Below, piece after piece: positions 37,815 through 46,716 of a stretch of DNA of 64,000 nucleotides. The notes beneath the pieces were generated by a model. That model saw nothing but the letters and a program-made list of their open reading frames with translations, was not told the origin of the DNA and ran no database searches. The translations under genes and the position numbers were made by a program. Origin of the DNA: JAGPCK01 sp964535575 (GTDB lineage: Bacteria > Bacteroidota > Bacteroidia > UKL13-3); contig CAZHTC010000001.1 in assembly GCA_964535575.1 (NCBI GenBank), positions 1 to 64,000 of the forward strand, given 5' to 3'. The number at the start of each line of letters is the position of its first letter. Within the stretch, counting starts at the first letter, position 1.

Positions 37815-38948
37815 TCAGTTCATTAGTTTGGTTACCGTTTCAAAAGTGGGTATCTGAAAACCGCTCCACTTTTTAATTACTATGCCCTTTTTAAATAAAA
37901 TCACCCCGGGGTTTGAGCGTATCATAGTTTTTAATTCGGTTCCATCCATGTTATAATATTCGTAAGGTGCTGCTACCTCGTGCCGGTAGGCTTCGGCTTC
38001 TTGGGGCGGGGTACTGGTAAAAGCCCAGATACGTTTTCCGGCTTTGGTCATCCAATCCTCGGCAAGTTTATTGAGAGCGGGCTGCGCAAATTTGAATGTT
38101 TTGTTAAGTTCATTTTGTACAATCACCAACTGATAATCATCTTTCATAAAGAACAAATCGGTTTGTTCTGTTTTCATAGAATCGTAAATCTTAAACCCGT
38201 GAATGGGCGATTTATATCCGGCCTTCACCAAAACACTAATGGTGGTATCCCATTTCCAGTTTAACGTATCCTGCCACGGATAATTACTCATGGTAAAATC
38301 TTTTACCTCGTTGGTTGTTAAATTGCGGTAACGCAGTCGGGTTTCATACACATCATCTTTAAGTTCTCCTGCCGGAACTGCCATTATTTTTTCGATATCG
38401 TTCCCCACTTTGTAAGGTAAAAAATCTTTAAACGGTAAAAGCATATAGGCCAAAACTGTAAATGCGGTAGAGACAAACAGGGAAGTGAAAATAAGCAACG
38501 ATGAGATAGCTTTTGATTTAACAAGAGGTTTGATTTGTTTTTGCCCTATAAAGATGAAGAGAATAAACACGAGCAATACCAGATCTTTGGTAAACGACTG
38601 CCATGGGGTAAGTTTAATGGCATCGCCAAAACATCCGCAATCGGTTACTTTGTTGTACAGAGCCGAATACCCGGTTAGCCATGTAAAAAACAAAATCATT
38701 AACAGCAGCAGCCAGCTGTTTAGTTTTACATAGGAACCAATAAGCAACAATACCCCTACAATAATTTCGAAAACGCAAACAATCATTGCGAGTGGCAGCG
38801 CCATTCCCACAAAAAAAGGCATTTCAAAAACTTCGAAATATTCTTTGAGTTTATACGAGAACCCAAGGGGGTCGTTTGCCTTAATGAGTCCCGAGATAAT
38901 AAATAGAACTCCGACAAAAAACCTGCTTATCTGTACTGCTGTTTTCAT
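37815..38948 (-). CDS. DoxX / BT_3928 family membrane protein
   Basis: A 377-residue inner-membrane protein. The first 180 residues hold about five membrane segments of the DoxX/MauE type, opening RFFVGVLFIISGLIKANDPLGF and carrying the conserved CGCFGDAIKLTPW loop near residue 103, a possible redox or metal site. The remaining part is soluble and periplasmic or cytosolic, rich in charged residues, with a thioredoxin-like end (NPGVILFKKGIVIKKWSG) but no CxxC. The family is widespread in Bacteroidota and uncharacterised. It sits five bases after the DUF1599 gene and so is probably cotranscribed. Confidence 0.82.
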   Translation of the reverse strand: MKTAVQISRFFVGVLFIISGLIKANDPLGFSYKLKEYFEVFEMPFFVGMALPLAMIVCVFEIIVGVLLLIGSYVKLNSWLLLLMILFFTWLTGYSALYNKVTDCGCFGDAIKLTPWQSFTKDLVLLVFILFIFIGQKQIKPLVKSKAISSLLIFTSLFVSTAFTVLAYMLLPFKDFLPYKVGNDIEKIMAVPAGELKDDVYETRLRYRNLTTNEVKDFTMSNYPWQDTLNWKWDTTISVLVKAGYKSPIHGFKIYDSMKTEQTDLFFMKDDYQLVIVQNELNKTFKFAQPALNKLAEDWMTKAGKRIWAFTSTPPQEAEAYRHEVAAPYEYYNMDGTELKTMIRSNPGVILFKKGIVIKKWSGFQIPTFETVTKLMN

Positions 38949-38953
38949 ATCAT

Positions 38954-39493
38954 TTACTCCTGTAATCTGATTAATGCAAAAACCGAATAATTTAAAATAT
39001 CGCGAAAGTTGGCATCCACTCCTTCTGATTCAAGTGTTTTTCCTTCATTATCCTCAATTTGCCTGATACGAAGAATGCGCATTAAAATCATATCGGTAAA
39101 AGTGCTCACCCGCATATCCCGCCAAGCCTCCCCGTAATCCTGATTTTTATCCATCATCAGTTTAAAGGTGGTTTCCACTTCGCGGTCGTAGGTTTGCAAT
39201 AATTGATCCGAAGTAATTGTTTTTTCCCAGTCGTCCCCAATTTCCATTTGGATAAGAGCAATGATGCAATAGTTCACAATTCCCATAAACTCTGACTCCA
39301 TACCCTCGTTGATGCGCATGGATTTATTTTGCTCAATGGTACGTATGCGCTTGGCTTTAATAAAAATCTGGTCGGTGATGGCCGGCAAACGCATAATGCG
39401 CCACGATGTGCCGTAGTCATTATTTTTACGGGCAAAAATTCCTCTGCATTTGGCAATTACCGAATGATATTGTGCTTGGGTTTGGCTACTCAA
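38954..39493 (-). CDS. DUF1599 protein, two repeats
   Basis: A 179-residue cytosolic protein with two copies of a roughly 65-residue unit of the DUF1599 family (annotated in databases as a nucleotide-modification-associated domain). Matching pairs are KNNDYGTSWRIMR with KNQDYGEAWRDMR, and FMGIVNYCIIALIQ with FRDILNYSVFALIR. No ATG fits at the N-terminus: the only start before the upstream in-frame stop is TTG at 39493, which gives MSSQTQAQYHSVIAKCRGIF, as in relatives. It is divergent from folP and upstream of the DoxX gene. Its function is unknown. Confidence 0.82.
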   Translation of the reverse strand: MSSQTQAQYHSVIAKCRGIFARKNNDYGTSWRIMRLPAITDQIFIKAKRIRTIEQNKSMRINEGMESEFMGIVNYCIIALIQMEIGDDWEKTITSDQLLQTYDREVETTFKLMMDKNQDYGEAWRDMRVSTFTDMILMRILRIRQIEDNEGKTLESEGVDANFRDILNYSVFALIRLQE

Positions 39494-39533
39494 AACTTAA
39501 TCCTTTAATTCGTGAAAACATTGAACAAGACGA

Positions 39534-40388
39534 ATGGCGAAATTATCGGATTTTTCTATAAAAAGTACGTTAAACTGTAAAGGCCGTTTACTTTCTCTGC
39601 AGCAACCGGTAGTGATGGGTATTCTGAATATTACCCCTGATTCTTTTTTTGACGGTGGCACACTCAGTTCAGCCGATGCAGCCCTTCAACGAGCCGGAGA
39701 GATGATTTCGCAAGGAGCCTCCATACTTGATGTAGGTGGATACTCAACCCGTCCGGGAGCAGGAGACGTTCCTGTTTTTGAAGAACTGGCCCGAATCATC
39801 CCTGTGATTGAAGGAATTGCCAAAAAATTCCCCGATTGCATTATATCAGTTGATACCTTCAGGGCGCAAGTTGCACGGGAGGCCGTGATGTCGGGGGCAC
39901 ATATTGTTAATGATATTTCGGGTGGAGATGATGACCCGCTGATGTTTGAAACCGTTGCCTCTCTTAAAGTTCCCTATATACTGATGCATAAAAAAGGCCA
40001 TATTGGCACCATGCAGCAAAACCCTGAATACACTGATGTGGTAACAGAAGTGATGGATAGCTTTCATCCGAAAATTATGCTTCTTAAACAACTGGGCGTA
40101 AGTGATGTGGTACTCGACCCCGGATTTGGTTTCGGAAAAACCATAAGCCACAACTTTGAACTGTTGAACCGTCTTGATGAATTCCATATCTTTGGCCTTC
40201 CGGTTCTTGCCGGGTTATCACGCAAATCAACTGTTTACCGTACTCTTGGCATTACCGCTAAAGAGGCCCTAAACGGAACTACCGTGGTAAATACCATTGC
40301 GCTGCTTAAAGGTGCACATATTTTAAGAGTGCACGATGTGAAAGAAGCAATGGAATGTGTTACACTTACAACCAAACTGAATGGGTGA
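39534..40388 (+). CDS. folP: dihydropteroate synthase
   Basis: A 284-residue TIM-barrel enzyme of folate synthesis joining dihydropterin pyrophosphate and p-aminobenzoate. Family signatures are VMGILNITPDSFFDGG near residues 27-42, DVGGYSTRPGA, SVDTFRAQVA, ILMHKKG, LDPGFGFGKT and GLSRKSTV. The end overlaps cdaA by eight bases, so translation of the two is probably coupled. Confidence 0.95.
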   Translation: MAKLSDFSIKSTLNCKGRLLSLQQPVVMGILNITPDSFFDGGTLSSADAALQRAGEMISQGASILDVGGYSTRPGAGDVPVFEELARIIPVIEGIAKKFPDCIISVDTFRAQVAREAVMSGAHIVNDISGGDDDPLMFETVASLKVPYILMHKKGHIGTMQQNPEYTDVVTEVMDSFHPKIMLLKQLGVSDVVLDPGFGFGKTISHNFELLNRLDEFHIFGLPVLAGLSRKSTVYRTLGITAKEALNGTTVVNTIALLKGAHILRVHDVKEAMECVTLTTKLNG

Positions 40389-41205
40389 AGTAGATATTTT
40401 TTCTTTTGATTACATGAAACAGCACTGGCTTTCGCTGGTGGTGGATATAGTGCTTATTACGCTCATTTTTTTTCGTTTGCTCAAAGCGCTCCGTGGGAGT
40501 TTAGCTTTTAATATTCTTATCGGGTTAATTACGGTTTACGCTTTATGGTGGCTGTTAAAATTTTTAAAACTCCATCTTATGTCAACCATACTTGGCGAAT
40601 TCACCAAGGTGGGTGTGCTTGCGATTCTCATCGTGTTTCAGCAGGAGATACGTAAATTTTTAATGTTGCTGGGAAAAAACAGTTTGGGAAAAAGCGAAGG
40701 CAGCTGGAAAAATTTATTGCCCTGGAACTGGAACCTGCAGGAAGGAAATATCAATAACAATTTTGAAGCTGTGGCAGCGGCCTGCGAGAATTTATCGGCA
40801 GGAAAAACCGGAGCCATACTAGTATTTCCCAAATCGACCGAACTGAAGTTTTTTGCCATGACCGGTGAAATTATGGATGCACTGGTTTCAAAAAGATTAA
40901 TTGAAAGTGTATTTAACAAAACCAGTCCGTTGCATGATGGGGCTGCAATTATTCACAACAACAAAATTAAGGCAGCTGCCTGCGTGTTGCCGGTGAGTGA
41001 TAACCCCGATTTACCTTCCAATATGGGTTTGCGTCACCGGGCAGCTGTGGGAATAACTGAACAATCGGATGCGATTGCCATTGTGGTATCTGAAGAAACG
41101 GGGAAAATTAGTTTGATTAAAGAAGGCCGGGTAAAAGAGGACATAACCCCTTTTGAAATTGTTCAGATAATGAGCAGGGAGTTTGCCGATGAATTGCTCA
41201 AATAA
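40381..41205 (+). CDS. cdaA: diadenylate cyclase CdaA
   Basis: A 274-residue membrane-bound c-di-AMP synthase. Three membrane segments occupy about residues 15-100. The DAC domain has the catalytic DGAAIIHNN and the RHRAAVGITEQSDA loop, plus SKRLIESVFNKTSPLHDGA. The overlap with folP is a frequent arrangement in Bacteroidota. No CdaR-type regulator or GlmM lies next to it. It converges with the TPR lipoprotein gene, only two bases separating the stops. Confidence 0.95.
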   Translation: MGEVDIFSFDYMKQHWLSLVVDIVLITLIFFRLLKALRGSLAFNILIGLITVYALWWLLKFLKLHLMSTILGEFTKVGVLAILIVFQQEIRKFLMLLGKNSLGKSEGSWKNLLPWNWNLQEGNINNNFEAVAAACENLSAGKTGAILVFPKSTELKFFAMTGEIMDALVSKRLIESVFNKTSPLHDGAAIIHNNKIKAAACVLPVSDNPDLPSNMGLRHRAAVGITEQSDAIAIVVSEETGKISLIKEGRVKEDITPFEIVQIMSREFADELLK

Positions 41206-41207
41206 AG

Positions 41208-41729
41208 TTACTGAACCGAATCCGCTTCAGGATTCACGGAATCGAGGTAATGAATCAGTTCCTCGTCTGAATAACCAATGAGTTTTACTGACTGAGCCGC
41301 ATCGCGGGCAGCATCAGTATTGGGATACTTTTTAATCACCTCATTGTATACATCGGTAGCAGGACCAATTTTGTTTAACCCGTTTTCCAGAATAAATCCT
41401 TTCATAAACATCGCTAAGCCTGCCCGTTTATCATCGGGATAACGGGTAAAAAAAATATCGTACAATCTAATGGCATCTTCAAACTGTCCCAGCATATTGC
41501 TCGATTCGGCTGCTTTGTAGGTAAATTCCCTGCAATTGGGATCTTCGGGATACTGCGTAATAAACTGCTGATACAACTGATTTAGCTCCGCCAGTTTATC
41601 GGGGTTTTCGATGGTAGAATCATTTTTATCCATCTCGATAATTTTTTTGATGGCTTCTTCCTTGGGTGAGGTAGAACAGGAAGCGAACACCAATATTCCG
41701 GCAACAAGTAAATAAGATGCAATTTTCAT
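41208..41729 (-). CDS. TPR lipoprotein
   Basis: A 173-residue lipoprotein: signal MKIASYLLVAGILVFASC with cysteine 18. The mature part carries two to three tetratricopeptide-like repeats (LNQLYQQFITQYPEDP, AIRLYDIFFTRYPDDK, ATDVYNEVIKKYPNTD), the fold of BamD/YbgF-like envelope proteins. It is shorter than BamD, so a generic protein-binding role at the envelope is the safe reading. It has its own promoter inside the end of the upstream gene. Confidence 0.82.
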   Translation of the reverse strand: MKIASYLLVAGILVFASCSTSPKEEAIKKIIEMDKNDSTIENPDKLAELNQLYQQFITQYPEDPNCREFTYKAAESSNMLGQFEDAIRLYDIFFTRYPDDKRAGLAMFMKGFILENGLNKIGPATDVYNEVIKKYPNTDAARDAAQSVKLIGYSDEELIHYLDSVNPEADSVQ

Positions 41730-41734
41730 AAGGG

Positions 41735-41764
41735 CAAATGTAGGATTAGTTTAATATTTTCCAA
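41735..41764 (-). promoter_or_regulatory. promoter of the TPR lipoprotein gene
   Basis: TTG, 19 bases, TACATTTG on the minus strand. The box ends five bases before the ATG, and the -33 element lies within the last codons of the upstream gene. A leaderless transcript is implied. Confidence 0.7.
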
Positions 41765-42113
41765 CACTAAGCATCACCAGCGTGCAGGCTTCAACAAATT
41801 CTATATTATTCTCTTTCAGTTTAGCTTCTAGTTCGGGATTTTCGGTACCCGGATTAAAGATTACACGTTTCGGTTTTAATTTAAGGATGTATTCATAAAA
41901 AACCGGTTGGTTTTTGGGTCCCACATATAAAGTAACCGTATCCACTCCTTTTACCTCGGGCTGCCCTTGCTGAATAGGTATTCCTGCAACTTCGCCCTCC
42001 TTGATTCCTACCGCAATTACTTCATGTCCGTAGTTTTGTAATTTATGAACCGCGGTGTAAGCCGTTCTGTCGGGGTTGGTGGTAGCTCCCAGCACTAATG
42101 TTCTTTTTGACAT
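41751..42113 (-). CDS. CoA-binding domain protein
   Basis: A 120-residue Rossmann-fold protein of the small CoA-binding family related to the N-terminal domain of succinyl-CoA synthetase alpha. It shows LVLGATTNPDRTAYTAVHKL (nucleotide loop) at the start and RVIFNPGTENPELEAKL near residue 85-100. These stand-alone proteins are of unknown role. It lies upstream of the TPR lipoprotein gene, which has its own promoter. Confidence 0.85.
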   Translation of the reverse strand: MSKRTLVLGATTNPDRTAYTAVHKLQNYGHEVIAVGIKEGEVAGIPIQQGQPEVKGVDTVTLYVGPKNQPVFYEYILKLKPKRVIFNPGTENPELEAKLKENNIEFVEACTLVMLSVGKY

Positions 42114-42117
42114 GGTT

Positions 42118-42125
42118 CAAAGGTA
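42118..42125 (-). promoter_or_regulatory. -7 box of the CoA-binding protein gene
   Basis: An exact TACCTTTG on the minus strand ends four bases before the ATG. Nineteen bases upstream lies only a TT-rich -33. The placement implies a leaderless mRNA. The remaining bases to 42381 show no further feature that I can identify. Confidence 0.55.
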
Positions 42126-42381
42126 ATGCAATTTACAAAAGTGAAATCATAGCGTTTAGCTACATCTTAACACTATTGTTTAGCCCTTGTACAAAATGTA
42201 GACTGAAACCCAACTTTTTGTTATTGTTAGGGAACTTATTAGATGAATGAATTTTTAATACGGTTAAATGCCTTTACCTTCACCTTAAGTTTCTTAAGCA
42301 CGCTTACTTTTTTGAGAATCAATTTATACAGCTAAATATCTTAACAGTGTCGGGCATCACTTTACATCTTGCTCAAATAAA

Positions 42382-45300
42382 ATGAAAAAAACAACATTTA
42401 CTGTACTGCTTATTCTTGGTATTTCTCCAATAAAAGCCCAAACGTTTAATGCGGCCTTAGCCACTATGCTGCAGGATACATTAAACACCTACGTATCCCA
42501 AATTTCAAATATTAAAGGGATGTCGGCAGGAGTAGCCATACCGGGTCAGGGTGCGTGGTACGGAGTTACCGGGGTTTCTTATACCGGACAAGCCATAACT
42601 CAGTCAATGAAAATGGGTATTGCCAGCAACTCCAAATTATTTGTTTCGGTAATGATGCTGAAGCTTGCTGAGAGAGGAATTATCAGTCTGGATGACTCCG
42701 TAAAAAAATGGCTTCCCACCTATACAAATGTAAATCCTAATATTAAAATAAGGCAATTGCTTAATCATACCAGCGGAGTATCGGATCCCATCTTTTTGGC
42801 ACCATGGATGGACACCATCAAATTAAACCCTACCAGAGTTTTTCCGCCAACGGAAATATTGAGCTGGCTTGGAGCCCCCTTATTTCCGGTAGGAACAAGT
42901 TACGGGTATTCAAATGTGAATTACATTTTAGCAGGCATGATTGCCAAAAGTGCTACAGGCATTCATATTTCGAAGCTTATACGCGACAGTATTCTTGCCC
43001 CACTTAATATGGATAGCACGTTTTACGATGTGGAAGAAACAGCAACCGCCCCTATTGCCCATCGCTGGTGGAATACCGTAGATTATCATGACACATCGCG
43101 TGTAAGTTTAAATACGGCAGGCGGCTGTGCCGGATCTATTTTTTCAACTTCAGCAGAGATGTTGCAATGGTACCAGGCTCTTTTCAGCGGACAAATTCTT
43201 AGCCAGTCGTCCATGAATCAATTAACCGGGTTTGTAAATACCGGTGCGGGTGCCGGCAACATGTATGGGCTTGGATTAAGCCGCGATGTAACGCAGGGAT
43301 ACCCTTATTGGGGGCACGGAGGAAGTACCTGGGGGTATCGAAGCAAAATGATTCATGACTCATGTTTAAAAGTTAGTGTTTGCGGACTTACCAACTCCTT
43401 TCCATCGGGCATGGAATCGGTTACTTTTTTACTTTACCGCGTGGTTAAAAACCATATTCCGGGATGTGTTGGTTCTATAAGCGGATTAACCACTGTGTGT
43501 GCAGGAACCAATTCTGTAACTTATACCACTCCTGCCATTGGCAATGCCACTTCGTACAGCTGGACTTTACCAAGCGGTGCAACCGGAACAAGCACTACCA
43601 ACAGCATTACGGTAAACTTTGGCACAAATGCGGTAAGCGGAAATATTACGGTACGAGGAGTAAATACTTACGGACTCAGTCCAACAGCTACGTTAGCCAT
43701 CACCGTAAATCCATTACCTGTAGCAGCAGGAACCATTAGTGGAACCACAACGGTTTGTCAGGGACAAAATAACGTAGTATTTCGGGTACCTGCTATTACT
43801 AATGCTACCTCATACGTTTGGACTTTGCCGACAGGCGCTAGCGGAACAAGTACCAAAGACAGTATTGTTGTCAGTTTCGGAACTGCTGCCTCTTCAGGAA
43901 ATATTACGGTAAAAGGAAATAACAACTGTGGTAACGGAACAGTTTCAACGCTGGCCATTACCGTAAATCCGTTACCCGCAAGTGCAGGTACAATTGCCGG
44001 TGCAACCACCGTTTGTCAGGGACAGAATACAGTTGTTTACTCAGTCCCTTCTGTAGCCAATGCAACCTCGTATGTTTGGACATTACCAACAGGGGCCACT
44101 GGTACAAGTACGAAAGATAGTATCACTGTTACCTACAGCCTGGCAGCTTCGTCAGGAAATATAGTAGTGAAAGGGAATAATGCATGCGGAGACGGAGCAA
44201 CTTCTTCTCTTGCCATTACTGTAAATCCGTTGCCTGCAAGTGCGGGAACAATAACAGGAACCACAACGGTTTGTCAGGGACAAAACACCGTAATATATGC
44301 AGTGCCCGCTATAACCAATGCCACTTCATATGTGTGGACATTGCCAGCAGGTGCTACCGGAACCAGTAACAAAGACAGTATTGTTGTCAGTTTCGGAACT
44401 TCTGCTTCCTCCGGAAATATTACCGTAAAAGGAAATAACAACTGTGGTGACGGAGCAACCTCTTCTCTTGCCATCACTGTAAATCCGTTGCCAGTAAGTG
44501 CAGGAACTATTTCCGGAACCACAACGGCTTGTCAGGGGCAAAACACCGTAATTTATGCAGTGCCAGTTATAACCAATGCCACCTCATACATTTGGACTCT
44601 GCCGACAGGTGCTAGCGGAACAAGTACAAAAGATAGTATCACCGTAAATTATGGCTTAGCAGCTGCATCAGGAAATATAGTTGTGAAAGGAAATAACACT
44701 TGTGGAGACGGAGCAACTTCTTCTCTTGCCATTACTGTAAATCCGTTGCCCGCGAGTGCAGGAACAATAACAGGCACCACTACTGTTTGCCGGGGGCAAA
44801 ATTCAGTTAATTATTCGGTTCCGGCTATAGCGGATGCGGCTTCCTATATTTGGTCACTCCCAACAGGAGCCACCGGCACAAGCACGACCGACAACATAAC
44901 AATCAGTTATAACAAATCGGCCGTTTCGGGTAACATATCTGTAAAAGGAAACAATGCCTGCGGCAACGGACAACAATCAACTTTACCGGTGCTGGTAACC
45001 ATTGTTCCCACCGGAATAACCCTTAATGGTTCTACCCTTTCAGCTGACTCGGTTGCTACCTCATACCAATGGGTAAACTGTGCCGCAGGATATAGCCCGA
45101 TAAGCGGGGCCAACGGAAAACAATTTACTCCGGTTACAAGTGGAAATTATGCAGTGATTCTTACATCAAACAACTGCACCGATACTTCGCTGTGCCAAAA
45201 TGTAGTAATAAACGGAGTGTTTCAATTAAACACTAAAGGCGTATTACTGGCTTACCCGAATCCTGTACACCGAACCCTGATACTCGATTTACCTTATTCA

Positions 45301-45471
45301 GATTTTCACGTGGTTGTTTATGACGGATTAGGGAAAGTGGTAAAAGAATTGACAACTTCGGGTGGAAAACAAGAGGTAGATATGTTACAATTACCTGCAG
45401 GAATATATTTTATTCAGGCATCAAACAGCAGTATGCTGCTTAAAGGTAAAATTGTAAAACAAACCCATTAA
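42382..45471 (+). CDS. secreted serine hydrolase (beta-lactamase class C type) with six repeats and T9SS domain
   Basis: A 1029-residue T9SS cargo protein. Signal peptide 1-19 (ends IKA then Q). Residues about 22-360 form a class C beta-lactamase/DD-peptidase-like hydrolase with all three active-site motifs: SNSK (Ser82, Lys85), YSN (176-178) and HGG (312-314). Six tandem PKD-like repeats of 86 residues follow (about 361-876), each with TVCQGQN, ATSYVWTLPTGA, GNITVKGNN and LAITVNPLP. A further Ig-like piece and a type A sorting domain (AYPNPVHRT, GIYFIQASN, ending KQTH) complete it. The hydrolase probably acts outside the cell; its substrate (peptide, ester or lactam) cannot be told. The ATG at 42382 gives the signal peptide directly. 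Confidence 0.9.
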   Translation: MKKTTFTVLLILGISPIKAQTFNAALATMLQDTLNTYVSQISNIKGMSAGVAIPGQGAWYGVTGVSYTGQAITQSMKMGIASNSKLFVSVMMLKLAERGIISLDDSVKKWLPTYTNVNPNIKIRQLLNHTSGVSDPIFLAPWMDTIKLNPTRVFPPTEILSWLGAPLFPVGTSYGYSNVNYILAGMIAKSATGIHISKLIRDSILAPLNMDSTFYDVEETATAPIAHRWWNTVDYHDTSRVSLNTAGGCAGSIFSTSAEMLQWYQALFSGQILSQSSMNQLTGFVNTGAGAGNMYGLGLSRDVTQGYPYWGHGGSTWGYRSKMIHDSCLKVSVCGLTNSFPSGMESVTFLLYRVVKNHIPGCVGSISGLTTVCAGTNSVTYTTPAIGNATSYSWTLPSGATGTSTTNSITVNFGTNAVSGNITVRGVNTYGLSPTATLAITVNPLPVAAGTISGTTTVCQGQNNVVFRVPAITNATSYVWTLPTGASGTSTKDSIVVSFGTAASSGNITVKGNNNCGNGTVSTLAITVNPLPASAGTIAGATTVCQGQNTVVYSVPSVANATSYVWTLPTGATGTSTKDSITVTYSLAASSGNIVVKGNNACGDGATSSLAITVNPLPASAGTITGTTTVCQGQNTVIYAVPAITNATSYVWTLPAGATGTSNKDSIVVSFGTSASSGNITVKGNNNCGDGATSSLAITVNPLPVSAGTISGTTTACQGQNTVIYAVPVITNATSYIWTLPTGASGTSTKDSITVNYGLAAASGNIVVKGNNTCGDGATSSLAITVNPLPASAGTITGTTTVCRGQNSVNYSVPAIADAASYIWSLPTGATGTSTTDNITISYNKSAVSGNISVKGNNACGNGQQSTLPVLVTIVPTGITLNGSTLSADSVATSYQWVNCAAGYSPISGANGKQFTPVTSGNYAVILTSNNCTDTSLCQNVVINGVFQLNTKGVLLAYPNPVHRTLILDLPYSDFHVVVYDGLGKVVKELTTSGGKQEVDMLQLPAGIYFIQASNSSMLLKGKIVKQTH
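43459..44994 (+). repeat. six tandem repeats of 258 bp
   Basis: The codons for the NPLP motif recur exactly every 258 bases (AAT at 43708, 43966, 44224, 44482 and 44740), showing a constant in-frame unit of 86 codons. Units 2 to 5 are most alike, the first and last more divergent, as expected of an array growing by unequal exchange in its middle. The translation is PKD-like. Confidence 0.92.
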
Positions 45472-45532
45472 ACGCATGGATTTAATTTGTCGGGGTGGTG
45501 TGTGGGTACCTTTTGATTCCTGGCACCCCCTA

Positions 45533-45569
45533 CCCCCTTCGCTCTCCCGCGGTCAGCCGCACAAGGGGG
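45533..45569. other. GC-rich hairpin in the intergenic gap
   Basis: In otherwise AT-rich surroundings the gap between two convergent genes holds CCCCCTT (45533-45539) paired with AAGGGGG (45563-45569) and an inner GCGG/CCGC stem. It has no T run, so it is a poor classical terminator. It may be a dispersed palindromic element; comparison with other intergenic regions of the genome would tell. Confidence 0.45.
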
Positions 45570-45618
45570 ACAGTTCAAGGGAGCATCAGGCATGGGCGCT
45601 TGATGAACCTTAAGATTT

Positions 45619-46674
45619 TCATGGTGGTGGCAATTTTGGTAGAATAGATCCCCATTCGATTTCTTCCGTTGATGATACCCCTTTACTTATAACACTTATT
45701 GGCTTTGGTTCCCACTTTCCATTCATTTTAACCTCCCGCCACATCCTTTGCAAGAATCGTTCTCCGATAAAAGCACGCTCCACAACCAATCTTCGCTGCA
45801 TATTATCGGAATAAATAACAAACTTGTAAGAAGCCGGTTGATGATTATAAGACATGAGGAAAATTTCTTCCCTAATCTTTCCTTTTTTAGTAAAGCCCTT
45901 TATGTTGTACAGAATTCCCTTCTCAAACATCAACTCTAAAGTAATTCGTTCCTTTTTATTAATCACATACCTGCCCTGCAAAAGGTATGGCTTAACCCGC
46001 TTATTGAGGGAGTCCTTCAAATCTGCTCTATACTGATTCATTTTCACTTGATAACGAAGGTTACTCAAACTCCAGTTTTCTCCTTTTTTAAACCAGTGAA
46101 AAGCAAAAAATGAAGCTTGGTCGAACGTTTCTACCATTCTGTCAAAACTATCCAGGTATTGTATCCACCATCCTGTTTTTCTTCCGGAGCTGTCAAACCT
46201 ATTTATGGTATCAATGTCAACAATATTTTTTATTTGGTCATACACTATGTAAGGAATTCCTTTATTGTTTGACTGTTCTGAATCAACGGCCGCCACATGA
46301 TAAACTATAGCTCTAAGCTTATGTCCATCCTGTTTAAAAGCATGAGGTAAAACCAATACCATATTGCCACCATATTTAATGACTTCATTTTTTATGGCAA
46401 AAATATTTTCATCGTAGGTAAACTGATGTCGTCCTCCATAAATACTTTCAATCGCTCTTATTCTTCCGACTTCAAGAGCATCGTTTGGTAAAGAATCTTT
46501 ATTTGTAATTATTTTAACGGATGTAACTGACGGGATCGGTTCAAGCTTTTTTATCCATTTCGCTTTCAGATTAAGGTGTGGTGGGGTGCACGAAGCAAAA
46601 TGCAGAAGCAGATAAAATACCACCCCTTGTTTGCCTAGTTTAATCAATATACAAATATTTCCCCAGTTAATCAT
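45619..46674 (-). CDS. lipoprotein of unknown function
   Basis: A 351-residue protein starting MINWGNICILIKLGKQ, with a hydrophobic stretch and lipobox LLLHFASC ending at cysteine 29, an unusually long lipoprotein signal. The mature part is mixed, with DSSGRKTGWWIQYLDS (a morn-repeat-like phrase) near residues 160-175 and a basic, aromatic second half. I do not recognise it. It is preceded by the exonuclease gene on the same strand with a 42-base gap. Confidence 0.65.
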   Translation of the reverse strand: MINWGNICILIKLGKQGVVFYLLLHFASCTPPHLNLKAKWIKKLEPIPSVTSVKIITNKDSLPNDALEVGRIRAIESIYGGRHQFTYDENIFAIKNEVIKYGGNMVLVLPHAFKQDGHKLRAIVYHVAAVDSEQSNNKGIPYIVYDQIKNIVDIDTINRFDSSGRKTGWWIQYLDSFDRMVETFDQASFFAFHWFKKGENWSLSNLRYQVKMNQYRADLKDSLNKRVKPYLLQGRYVINKKERITLELMFEKGILYNIKGFTKKGKIREEIFLMSYNHQPASYKFVIYSDNMQRRLVVERAFIGERFLQRMWREVKMNGKWEPKPISVISKGVSSTEEIEWGSILPKLPPP

Positions 46675-46716
46675 TCCACAAATTTTAAACTCTAAACCCT
46701 AAACTTGAAACTCTGC

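Noticed and set aside
43459..44994. CRISPR-like periodicity
   Set aside because: The period is 258 bases, translates in frame to similar PKD-like domains and has no short repeat/spacer structure.
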